Of a DNA stretch of 64,000 nt, positions 21,960-32,500 are shown piece after piece. The stretch is from Lichina pygmaea (taxonomy: Eukaryota; Ascomycota; Lichinomycetes; Lichinales; Lichinaceae), in assembly GCA_963422465.1 (NCBI GenBank), contig OY730169.1:1984001-2048000 (forward strand), given 5' to 3'. Both the position numbers and the translations under genes were made by a program. The notes under the pieces are model-generated. The model did not search any database. It had not been told where the DNA came from and worked only from the letters and a program-made list of their open reading frames with translations. Position 1 is the first letter of the stretch, and each line of letters starts with the position of its first letter.

Positions 21960-23081
21960 CCACAGTTGAGCTATGCTGAGGCATAGCGCAGAGTCGCTAT
22001 CCCTTGCAGGGTCTCTGCCACACTTCCCTGCAGTCCTGAGGCCTTTTGCACTCTGCCGTGTACGCTCACCCCTAGGTCCTGCTTTGGAGCGCCGGGTTGC
22101 CAGCCCGGAGCCCACACTCCAACTGCAGTTTGCTCCTTGAGCCTGTTATTTGCAGCCTGAGCCTGCACTCTGTACGGACTGGCATGCGCTTCCATCCTCT
22201 TGGGCTATATAGACAGTCTTGTAGTAGGCCCAGACTCTACTGCTGTCACTGCCATTATATGCCACACCCCGCAGCTCTCGCTGTTTCATGTTACCTCTGT
22301 AGATCTCTCGTACAGAGGCCGACTATGCCTCGCAGGCTCTACAGACCCTGCAGGCCATGCCAGCACCTGCAGGACTGCCTTTCCAGCCCACTAACCAAGT
22401 AGGGAGAAGTCTCTGTCTGCCCGCTGTCGCCTGTGGGGCCCTGGTTGTACATGGTGGCCCACTGGAGATCCAGTGCCCTGGCCCCAGTCTGTAGGTGGCC
22501 TGAAAAGAATCTGTGGCAAGACCTTAGGCAAAACCATCAAGCCAGCACTTTGACTATCACACAGCCCTTAGGTACTGGAGTGGCAGAAACCCTTCGTGCC
22601 ACCTGCTCACCTTCTTTAACATGTAGTCCCTGTTCGATTAACAACACTGTGGTACAGACATCACTCCTCTCCTAGAACAAGATCCTCAGTGCATCAGCTG
22701 CTGGAGACTCTGCTAGAAAGGGGGTGTGCGATAGGAACTCCTCTTGTCTACTCCAGAGGTGCCCTGTCGGGTGTCTAGACTTCACATCCACTAGTTGCAA
22801 GGCTGGCTTCAGGCTGTAGCGTACACGGTAGACATCTGTCGGGTGGTTTTCATAACCAGTTTGGTCGAAGTCCTCTGTTCTGCTGATGTCACTTCACGGG
22901 GGTTGTCCAGGGTGCCTGTGCGACACCTCCAGTGGCCTGTCACTCCGCGGGCACCAGCAGCTCAACTAGTGACTCAATTAGCTCTCGGTGCAGTGACTAC
23001 AAGCAGCTTGGGAGACTGCCTGCCATCGCTGCCCCGAGGTTCCCAGCCTGCACCACGTGGAGGTTTGAGTTGTCGCAGGCC
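21960..23081 (-). mobile_element. Module W, copy W2
   Basis: 1122 bp, colinear with W1 and W3 from the 5' GGCCTG end to the terminal CTCAACTGTGG. The 3' hairpin carries one C-to-T type change. No long frame; the short frame ending in DALRILF is shared. It has no resemblance to the sequence that precedes the same LINE B position in the copy near 52.9-64 kb. Confidence 0.82.
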
Positions 23082-23190
23082 AGATCAGTGGTTAACTGAC
23101 TGCTTTCTTAAGTGATCTCCAGCTTGCAGCTGTCGATCCCTCTTGTGCGACTGGGGCCTTGGAGGCACACAACAGCCGACTTCCCACAGT
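23082..23190 (+). repeat. Last unit of the exon-intron-like array
   Basis: Continuation of the array after chimeric element 2: the rest of intron 6 (TTAACTGACTGCTTTCTTAAG-like) and a seventh exon-like block (CTTGCAGCTGTCGATCC..CTGGGGCC). It then fades into non-repeated sequence. Confidence 0.45.
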
Positions 23191-23814
23191 CAATCAATAG
23201 CCTTAGTCTATAGCTAACTTATAGCTAGTACCTGGCACAGGCATTCACCCTCTGTGCTTGGACCTGTGGCTAGGGTGAGAGCTAGTCTCACCCTCACCCC
23301 CCCCTCTGCACCCACCTCCTGGCGGGTGGGGAGTGTACTCCCTTTCTCCAGCTACTAGCCCTGCCGGGCCCTTCTCCAGAGTAGCTTGCTAGACTCTGCT
23401 AGACTTCTCTGGCTAAGAGGTAGTCTCTAGTCTCGCCCTGCTTGCTACTTCCAAATAGTAGTTGTGGTTGCTGCAGAACTCTGCCAGCAACTCGGTAGCA
23501 ATAGGGTCGCAGCGCCACTGGTGTTTGCACAAGCTCTTTTAGAGTTTGCTACCCCAAGATTCTGTACATTCTGCAACCTTGCTAGTAACGTAGTTCAATC
23601 CAGCTTAGCACAACCTTGTAGGTCTGCTAGCTAGCTTGAAGTCTCTCTGTAGACTCATCGCTATGTAGGCCGACTCTGCAGCATGGCACCTAGGCCCTGC
23701 AGGTCACTATGCGCTGCATCACACTATAGTTCTAGAAGTCCGCCTGCTTTGCAGCGCGGCTTCTGCACATCACCCACACATCAGTGGTGTGCACTCAGGC
23801 TGCACCCTCCTTCT
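23191..23814. other. Unclassified sequence
   Basis: Moderately GC-rich, with many stops in all frames and several CTAG-rich stretches. No domain, LTR end or repeat unit is recognised. Confidence 0.4.
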
Positions 23815-24474
23815 AGGAGACACTCAAGCCTAGGAGCTCACCCGCCTTGCCCCCGCAGGGCGCAAAAGCAGCTCCTTTGACATCTGTGTACCCGCGCACC
23901 CACAGTGTGTGGTTGGGCTGGGGCTTCTCAAAGTCAACCACACCCTAGGAGTTCAACCACCTTGCCCCTGCCGGGTGCAAAGCAGCTCCTTGACATCTGC
24001 ATACCCGCGCGCCCACAGCGCGCAGTCAGGCCAGAGCTTCTCAAAGTCAACCGCGCCCTAGGAGTTCAACCACCTCACCCCCACCGGGTGTGAAGTGGCT
24101 CCTTCAATACGCCCATGCACCCACAGCGCACAGTCAGGCCAGGGCTTCTCAAAGTCAACTGTGTCATGGTTCTGGCCCAGTTGCATATCTGGCACAAGTC
24201 ACACACCTTGCCGGGAAGTCCCATCTGCACTGTTGCCTGCTTGCTTCGCTGTTGCCTGATCCCCTGCCTATAAGAACTTCTCCTGCTCCCCCAGCTTCTT
24301 CTCTTCTTCTTTTCTCTTTTCCTTCCTTGTCTTTCGTCTTGTACATCAATCCAAGTCTCAAGTCTCAAGCCAAGTCAGGTCAAGGTTACTGGATCAGTTA
24401 GGCTTGAGTTCTGCTCTGCTATTGCCTTGTCACAAACCGCACCCTAGGAGTTCACCCACCTCACCTCTGCCAGG
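23815..24474. repeat. ~113-bp tandem repeat, interrupted by a solo LTR
   Basis: Four units beginning CCTAGGAGYTCAMCC and containing CTTCTCAAAGTCAACC: about 23,830, 23,947, 24,056 and, after the solo LTR, 24,439. The last is cut by gypsy B1. Units are CpG-rich compared with the gypsy elements. No coding frame is shared by all units. Confidence 0.6.
24162..24434 (+). repeat. Solo LTR of gypsy family B
   Basis: 273 bp, TGTCA...TGTCACA, orientation as B2. It is flanked by AACTG (24157-24161) and AACCG (24435-24439), a 5-bp duplication with one CpG-type change. It retains GTCTTTCGT, the ancestral R sequence complementary to the family B primer-binding site. Confidence 0.85.
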
Positions 24475-24577
24475 TGTGACAAGGCAATGGCAGAGCAAAC
24501 AGGCAACAGTGCAGATGGAACTTCCCGGGAAGGTGCGTGACTTGTGCCAGATATGCAACTGGGCCAGAACTGTGACA
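24475..24577 (-). repeat. Gypsy B1 3' LTR with internal deletion
   Basis: Only 103 bp against 302 bp for the partner. The missing middle lies between two GCAGAGCA repeats that are both present in the partner LTR, suggesting deletion by slippage or recombination. The polymorphic ends TGTGACA..TGTGACA are intact. Confidence 0.8.
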
Positions 24578-27500
24578 TTACCCTCTTCCTTCACATGGCG
24601 AACTCCTGTGAGCCTCAGGCCACTCGTGGACGTAGTTCTGTGGCTGTGGTTTCCTTGGGTATTTCTCATGGAAGTTGTAGATAGTGTTTTTGGTGTTGTC
24701 AAGATGCTCAATAGACTCTTCAGTGGCATCTTCAATTGGCCATCCAGACTATTTGACCAGGTACTTGAACTTCTGTCAAGATGTTGCTGGCTTGGAGTCA
24801 AGGATTTCTTCAACCTGGAACTCTTCATCTGTGTCTTGACCAATGACAGGGCCAGGGTGTTCATTTGATTGGCCAGGGATAGGATTAGCAGGTGTCAGAC
24901 ATAGAAGGGAAACATGAAAGACAGAGTGGATCTTGAGAGTGTGTGGAAGCTCCAGATAGCAGGCACAGCTTCCAACTATCTTCAACACCTTGAATAGTCC
25001 AATCCACTTGTTGTCAAGCTTTTTGCATGGGTGGCGTGTCCTGATGTTCTTGGTATTCAGCCAAACAAGATCTCCAGTTTGATAGGACAGTGACAGGACT
25101 CAATGTAAATTGGTGGTGTGAGCTTGAGCTTCCTGGGATAGTCGGAGTTCAGCTTGCAACTGTTCCAGAATCTACGTTATTTCTCCAGAGATTTCCATAG
25201 TATCTTGGTTGTAGGCTTCACTCGTGGGTGTGATGCTGAGCTGTGGATGGAACTCTTTGTTGGCAAAGAACAGTGACATGCCAGAGGAATCAGACTGGGA
25301 GTTGTTCTGCGTGAACTCTGCCAGAGGAAGCCATTGGACCCAGTCATCTTGGAGATAGTTGACATAGGATCTCAGGTAGCGTTCAAGCTCCTAATTCTCT
25401 TGTTCTGTCTGACTATCTGTCTCTGGGTGGTGTCCTGAGGATAGTCATAGTATGACGTCAAGATGGGCACAAAGTACTTTCCAGAATAAGCTGACAAACT
25501 GACCTCCTCTGTCTGAGACAATACTCCTGGGCAAGCTATGGGTACAGACAACAAACTGGATGAACATCTGGACAAGATGTGAGGTTGTTATCTCAGCACA
25601 TAGTACAAAGTAGTGTTCTTTGGTGAGACAGTTAGTGATGACCCAGATGTGCTTGGCACCAGGGAAGCAGGCATCTCTTGACTTGGGCAAGTCAGTAATG
25701 AAATCCATAGCCAGATTCTGCCAACATTACTGAGGTACAGGAAGAGACAGCAGCTCTCCTTGGTGATCACAGGCAGGCTTTGCTCAAGAGCAGACATGAC
25801 AATTCCTGATGTACTGCCGTATAATGTTCACCATCTTTAGCCAATAGTACCAACAAGACAGGAGATTGTGGGTCTTGGCAATCCCAGTGTGGCCAGCCAT
25901 TGCTTGGTCATGGGCTTCTTGGAACAGGTGTAGACGTAGCTTATTGTTCTCAGGGATCCAGAGTCAGTTCTTGTAGAAGAGATAGTTATTTTCCAAGCTG
26001 CAGTCTGAGAGAGACACTTCTTGACTGTGCCTGACACCATCCCTTAGCATCTGTGACACTATTGCCACTGGATCACCTTCAGCAAGGTTGTTATAGGCAG
26101 CTTGGATGATGTCTGAAAGAGGTACAGCATCAGGTTCAGTGTCAACTGGTGCAGCTTCTGAACATCTCAGAATCTGGATAGGCTTGACTTGAACCTCTGA
26201 ATATGCAAGATTCTTGGGCTTGAGGACAACTTACTCCATGAAGTCTTGACAGGGATCACTGTCTGACAGGAGGTCTTGGGAACATCAAGTGAGAGCGTCA
26301 GCCTTGCACTGACTGCCTGGACAGTAGCTGATCTTGAAATTGAAGTGTGATAAGAACTTGCTCCAACAGGCTTGACGGTGGGAAAGGCACTTTGACAACA
26401 TGAAGTACTCCAAGTTCTTGTGATCAGAGATCACCTTGACAGGTTCTGGAGATCCTTCAAGCTCTGCTCACTATTCTTCAAAGGCACAGACAATTGCCAG
26501 CAACTCTTTGTTATAGATCTTGTAGTTGCATTCTGCTGGCAGGTGGTGGCGTGACAAGAAGGCAACAGGGTGTAGAACTCCTTCATGGTCTGGCTGTGAC
26601 AGGACAGCACCAGAGATGTAGTCAGAAGTGTCAGTCTCAACAACACACTCCTTCTCTAGATCAAAGTGCTGCAGGATGGGTGCAGTGCTGAACACCTTCT
26701 TGATACTTTCAAACAAGCACTGCTCTGGGGTTTCCCACTTGAAGGCAACATTCTTCTTAGTCAGAGCTGTGAGCAGGGATGCAAGCTTGGCAAAGTCTTT
26801 GATGAACCAGCGGTAGAAGTTTGCAAAGGTAATAAAGCTCTGCACTTCCTTGAGACTGGCAGGAGGCTTCCACTCCTTGATAGTGTCAGTCTTGGCTGGG
26901 TCCATACTCACAGATCCGGGTCAGCCATCTTCAGTGGCAGACTGAATGATAAGGCCAAGGTACTTGACTTGATGGACTTCAAAGTCATACTTGGAGATGT
27001 CAACTTGCAGGCTTACATCTTGTAGTTGACTGAGAACAAGCTTGATGTACTTCTGGTGTTTCTTGAGTGTCTGACTGTAGACAAGGATGTCATCCACATA
27101 GGCAGTGCCAAAGACATCAAGGATATCAGGTCCCAAAACATCATTGATGTAGTTCTGGAATATGCTTGGAGTATTGGCAAGACCAAAGGGCATGATGAGG
27201 TATTCGTAGAGGCCTGAGTGTGTGCGGAACGCAGTCTTCTATTCTTCACCTTCCTTCATCCAGATACAGTTGAAGGCACCAACAATGTCAAGCTTGGTGT
27301 ACCACACAGTTTTGCAAAGCTGGTCTAACATCTCCTGGATCAGTGGCAGGGGGTAACAGTTCTTGATGGTGATAGTGTTGAGTGCTCTGTAGTCTACATA
27401 GAAACATAATCCACCTTCTGACTTCTTGACAAAGAGGACTGGTGCAGTAGTAGGTGATGAAGATGCTTGAATAAAGCTCTTGTTCAGGTTCTCTGTCAGG

Positions 27501-28488
27501 TACTTCTTGAGAACTTCAAGTTCTTCTCTGCTTATGCTGTACAGAGGTCCAGAGGGTGCCTGGGTTCCTGGTTCCATCTTGATCTTGTGGTCAACTCCTG
27601 GGTGTAGAGAAGGAAGCTTGTCAGTGTTATCCTTGCTGAAGATGTCCAGGAACTTGTGGTACTAAGCAGGGAGAAGTGTGGCAGGATCCACACACTTTTT
27701 TGGCTTCAACACCTGCTCAATATCTCTCAGAGAAATACTGAACACCTGGTGATCTGGCTTGGTAGCAAGGAGAGAAAATACAGCAGTATTGATGGGGATT
27801 GGCGTGGCAGAAAGAGGCTTGGGATCCTGAGACTTTCCAGCAGACATCTTGGCTTCAAGATCTAAAGAGATTGGATAGCTATTGTTTGACTTGAGGCATG
27901 CAGATCAGCAGTGATCTGACTTGAACATGATTGAGGTGTTTGTCCAATCAATGTGTGGCCTGTGTTTCTGGAGCTATGGCATCCCCAGAATCACATCATA
28001 GTGAAGACCAGGAGACAAAGAGAGAGACTTCTTCCTGGTGCACGCTATGTGCTGTGGTCATGATTGTCTTGGCAAGATGTGTGGTTTGTGACATCTTGCC
28101 ATCAAATAATCACAATGTGTGTGGGTAGAGGAGAGGTTCTTGGTGAAGAGATTGCACAAAGGAAGCACCAATACAGCCAAATACTGAACAGCCAGAGTTA
28201 ATAAAAGCATTACACTTGAATTTCCTATCTAGGATACAAGGAAGAAACAAGCACTTGCTGTCCAATTACTGGTCTGGAGACAGATAGCCAACATGGAGAT
28301 TCTTTTCATGTTCTTGGGCATGACGATGACCAAGGACTACTTGTTTTCCGACTCTGGAGTAGTCTCAACAGTGGCAGACTTGGTGGTGGTTGTGGTGGTG
28401 GCAACAACAGGCATACTTTTCACTGGACAGAAGGTTGAGATGTGACCTTGGTTCCCATAGTAGAAGCAGAGGCCTTTGCTTTGGTGAC
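24578..28488 (-). pseudogene. Gypsy B1 pol and distal gag, degenerate
   Basis: Minus strand. Recognisable: gag knuckle CFYYGNQGHISTFC (one Cys replaced by Tyr; B2 has CFYCGNQGH), protease region, RT with YVDDILVY (~27,090), RNase H with DTSDYISGAVLSQ (~26,610), integrase with SDRGGQF (~25,520) and a C-terminal chromodomain (~24,700-24,870). The stop (TAA 24578-24580) abuts the LTR, so family B has no room for the antisense ORF found in A and C. Numerous stops and frameshifts. Confidence 0.9.
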
Positions 28489-28948
28489 TGTTAAAGGCCA
28501 GGCTGGGTTCACACAGAAACCGGTACAGTCTGTTGCTTTGCAGGGTGGATTCTAGACAGGGACTTGATAGAGAAATAGACAGATAAGTAACTCTCTCTGT
28601 ACTATTGTCTCAGTACGATGTGTGCATGTTGTGTTCAGCCTGGAGAGCTAATCCCTCTGGGCTCTTGGGGTGGTCTTTATACAGATGCCCTAGGGGGGGG
28701 GTCTTCTCCGAGGGGTATCATCCTTTTGTGTGGACAAGCTCCTCACTTAGCTTCTGCTTGTCCACCAGACAAGCTCCTCGCTTAGCTCCTGCTCGTCCAC
28801 CAGACAAGCTCCTTGCTTAGCTCTTGCTTGTCCACTGGATGAGCTCCTCGCTTAGCTCTTGCTTGTCCACCAGATCAGTCAGATGTTGTTCTGTATGACT
28901 AACACTCCTCCCTCGCTTACCTAGGCTGTTCCAGCCTAGTCCTTAACA
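28489..28948 (-). repeat. Gypsy C 3' LTR
   Basis: 460 bp. Its U3 contains three to four ~35-bp tandem units (GACAAGCTCCTCGCTTAGCTC type) at ~28,735-28,870. A TATAAAG box on the minus strand is near 28,675. Confidence 0.88.
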
Positions 28949-29008
28949 CTATCCTCTCTCTCCAAGAGTTCTGTCCCCAGATTCTTTTCTCCCTGCTCCT
29001 CTTTTGTC

Positions 29009-29581
29009 ATGAACCAAGATCAGACAACTTGTACTTGTTGTCGCAGTTCTCTCTCTTGTCGCATTGGCAAAATAGGCAAGGAATCGAAAATCACATGCGG
29101 TGCTTGTTGTCACAACCACGCTAAGTGTGTTGTGAGTTCTGCATCATCTTTTTGCTGTCAGTGTATCAAGAAAGGTTGTCGCTGTGACCTTCATCTCTCG
29201 GAATCAGAATGGAAGAAGATGGAACTTGAGCACAAGCAGTTCAAGGCTCAGCTGCAGGAGACTGATGACCAATTGTCAAAGTTGCTTCCTTGGCAGATCC
29301 GCCTCCACTGGCAGCTGAGTTGTCTCTCACAGAAGAAGGCTGATGCTATCTGTCGTGAGCTGTCAGCCATCAAGGATCAAGAGTCTCTTGATGCTCAGGA
29401 ACAAGAGGCTCTCTGTGTTATCCACAAACAGGAGGCCAGTCAGGCTGCTGCTCCACCATTCTTTGAGGATGTCTTCTCTTCAGAGACTTTGGCTTCTCTT
29501 GAGCTGTTGTCTCTGTCAGACCTGGTCACTGCGAGTTTGCTTGGTGGTAATCCACCAGCTTCTGGTTCATCGCAGAGCTGA
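29009..29581 (+). CDS. Antisense ORF of gypsy C: Zn2Cys6-like, intact 190 aa
   Basis: Uninterrupted ATG-to-TGA frame opposite gag-pol, 60 bp inside the 3' LTR. Cysteines are C-x2-C-x6-C-x8-C-x2-C-x6-C (CGACCHNHAKC then CCQCIKKGCRC), the same architecture as the antisense ORF of family A and the spacing of Zn2Cys6 clusters; an extra CTCC lies N-terminal. A charged helical segment follows (EWKKMELEHKQFKAQLQE; ICRELSAIKDQESLDAQEQE), probably coiled coil. A hydrophobic, Ser/Leu-rich tail ends the protein. The final 56 nt overlap the chromodomain end of pol (stop at 29526-29528). The intact frame in a CpG-depleted, stop-rich element suggests recent constraint or chance escape. Function unknown; nucleic-acid binding is inferred. 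Confidence 0.72.
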   Translation: MNQDQTTCTCCRSSLSCRIGKIGKESKITCGACCHNHAKCVVSSASSFCCQCIKKGCRCDLHLSESEWKKMELEHKQFKAQLQETDDQLSKLLPWQIRLHWQLSCLSQKKADAICRELSAIKDQESLDAQEQEALCVIHKQEASQAAAPPFFEDVFSSETLASLELLSLSDLVTASLLGGNPPASGSSQS

Positions 29582-32500
29582 AGTTCTCAGTTGGTTCCCA
29601 CAAATTCTCCTCTTCGTCAAATCCTAACCACTTCACCAGGTACTCAGTTTTCTGTCTGTTTCTTTGACTATCCAGGATCCTTTCAATATTGTACTCTTCT
29701 TTGTCATCCTTGAAGTTCTATTCTGTCTTGATCTCTGCGTCACTGAGTGCTGGTTCAAGCAGCAAGACGTGGAATACTCAGTGTATCCTTGCTTTTCATG
29801 GTAGTCTCAGTTGATAGTTGACCTTCCCAGTGTGCTTCTTGATTTCAAATAGTCTGATTTGTACATGGTCCAGCTTTTTGCTTGGTTGCTTTGAGCGCAG
29901 GTTTTTTGTTGATAGGTAGACCTTATCCCCCTTTTCCAGGGTTGGTCCCTTCAACCTTTTGTCGTGTAATCAGTGGGTGGTGGTGTTCTGGGCACAGTTG
30001 ATTGTTGTTTTCATCATCTTGTGCATAGCAGCAAGTTTGCTAACATTGACAACATTGCCTCCTGCTGTTGCCTGCTATTGGGGGTTTCTTCCATAGTTCA
30101 CAAAGAACAGTGTTGTCCCTGTCACGCTGTGTTGCTGGTTGTTGTACACAAACTGGGCTATTGGTAGCAGTTCCACCCAGTTATCCTGCTGGTGGTTGAT
30201 GTAGTGTTGTAGATACTGCTCCATTGTCTGGTTTGTCTGCTCAGTTTGTCTGTCAGTTTGTGGGTGGTAGGCTGTTGACATCCTTGTATCAATGCCAAGT
30301 TGCCTTGTCCACATGTTCCAGAATTTTGAGGTGAAGAGTTTGTCTTGATCTGAGATGATTGTCTTTGGTAGTCCTTGGTGGCTTACCAGCTCTTTGAGTA
30401 GGACGCTTGCAAGTTTGTTTGCGGTTCCTGACTCTTTCCACAGGACCAGGTGGGCGTATTTGGTGAGCTTGTCAACAACCACCAAAATGCTATCATATAC
30501 CACCTTTGTTGCTGGGTCTGTTGACTTTGGCAAATTGACCACAAAATCCATCATGATAGTTTCCTATAGTGCCTCGGGTAGGTCTATTTGCTGTGCCTGC
30601 CCATAGGGCTTATGTCTTGATGGCTTGTTCTTTGCACACTGTTCACAGTTGCGGATGAACTCTGTCATCTTGCGCCTCATTCTGTCAAAGTGGTAGTTCC
30701 TTTGGATTTTCTCCAAGGTTTTATCTTGCCTGGGGTGTCTGTGCAAAAGCCTGTCATGGTGCCTCTGGATCACCTCCTCTTGTGCTCTTTCTGGCACAAT
30801 TTCCTTTTTGTTTGCCACCTTGTGGCCAAGGGTAAGGAGTGGACCCTTTGTTTCAGTTGTTGCCAGTTGGGGTTAGGCATAGACCAGGGTTTGTCCTTTT
30901 GTCACTAGGATTGAGTGTTCCTCTGTTGTTTTGTTGTCTATTAAATCTGGTCGTCTGCTGAGTGCGTCCACTCAGGCATTCTCAGTGCCCTTCCAGTAGA
31001 GGATTTGAAAGTTGTATGATGCCAACAACTCTGCCCATCAAACTTGTTGTCAGTTTAGCTTCTTTGTTGTTGTGAAGTAAGCTAAGTTCTTGTGGTCTGA
31101 GTACACGTCTACTGTGTATTTTGCCCTCTCCAAGTAAGGCCTCTATTCTTGGAATGTATTGACAATTGCTAACAACTCTTTGTTGTGAACATCGTACCTC
31201 AGTTCTGGGCCAGAGAACTTTCTCAATCAGTACGCAACAGGGTGTAAGCAGTTGTCAGCATCTGGTTGACACAAGCAGGATCCCAATGCTTGGTCTGAGG
31301 CATCAGTTTCCAGAATAATCCTCTTCTCAGGATCAAATGATGCCAAAATAGGTGTGGAGATGAATTTATTCTTCAACTCCTGGAAGGCCACTTGTTAGCT
31401 CTCCCCCCACCTGAAAGATTTGTTCTTTCTGGTTAACTCTGTCAAGGCTGCTGCTGTTCTTGAGTAGTCCTTGATGAATCATCAGTAGAAGTTTGCAAAT
31501 CCTAGGAAGGATTGTACTTCTTTGAGGTTTTTGGGTGTTGGCCAGTCTTGTACTGCTGCTGTCTTTGTGTTGTCTATTCAGATTCCTTCTGTTGTCAGGA
31601 TCAACCCCAAATATTCCACTTCTTTTGTGTGGAAAACACTTTTATCAAGGTGTAACCTCATTCCTGCTTTCTGGAGTGTATGTAGGATTGTTTTGACATG
31701 CTGTTTATACTCCTCCAAGGTTCCATTAGTGTATACCAAGACATCGTCAATATAAGTGGTGACAAATATGTCCAGGTATTGTCGGAGGACAGTGTTAATA
31801 AGTGATTGGAATGTCGCCGGTGTATTTGTAAGGCTGAATAGCATCACAGTATACTTGTAGTGCCCGTACCTTGTACGAAAGGCTGTCTTCCATTCTTTGC
31901 TGTCTTTCATCCTAACCAGGTTGAAAGCACCTTGAATGTTGAACTTGGTAAACTATTTGGCTCCTTGGATCTGGTCTTGGATTTCTGATATCAATGGCAG
32001 TGGGTAGTGGTTTTTCACTGTAATCACATTTAGCTGCCAATAATCAACACACAGTCAAAGTTTGCTGTCTTTCTTTGGCACAAACAATATCAGGTATCCA
32101 GCTGGTGATGTTGAAGGTCTTATGAACTCTTTCACTAGGTTCTCGTCCAGGTAGTCTCTCAGGGCCTCAAGCTCTTTTGCTGACAGAGTGTAGATAGGGC
32201 TGTGTGTGGGTTTTTTTCTGTCTTCCAGTGGAATCTTGTGGTCCTACTCCTGATGTTCCGGTAGTGTCATGATCACTGTTTCTTCGAACATCTCCTGGTA
32301 TTCTTTATACTCACTTGGCAACTGCGGTGCCTGAGTCTCGCCCACAGTGTCTTGCGTGGTGCAAAGTTGTTGTGTTCAGAGTTTTATCCAGGCCACACAG
32401 GCCTGCCTGTGCCAGTGGTATTTCTTCCAGCGTGTCAGTGAGATTTCTTTAATTGTCACCCCTGGTTCTGACATGACCAGTGTTCTGTCTGGAAAGACTA

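Larger units (their letters stand above)
20597..23081 (-). mobile_element. Chimeric retroelement 2: W module fused to a truncated LINE B 3' end
   Basis: Minus strand: 5' end GGCCTG at 23081, junction at 21959/21960, AAATAAAA-type tail at 20597-20612. It is flanked by a perfect 13-bp duplication, AGATCAGTGGTTA (20584-20596 and 23082-23094), inside the tandem array. The TSD encloses both parts, proving one insertion. The LINE B part starts in the middle of the RT domain at a point that is continuous in other copies. Confidence 0.88.

Noticed and set aside
24090-24401. Small frames over the family B solo LTR (repeated at 38,977, 39,000 and 44,100)
   Set aside because: LTR sequence with a CT-rich tract; the GRKREKKKRRSWGSRR-like peptide is the complement of the pyrimidine tract.
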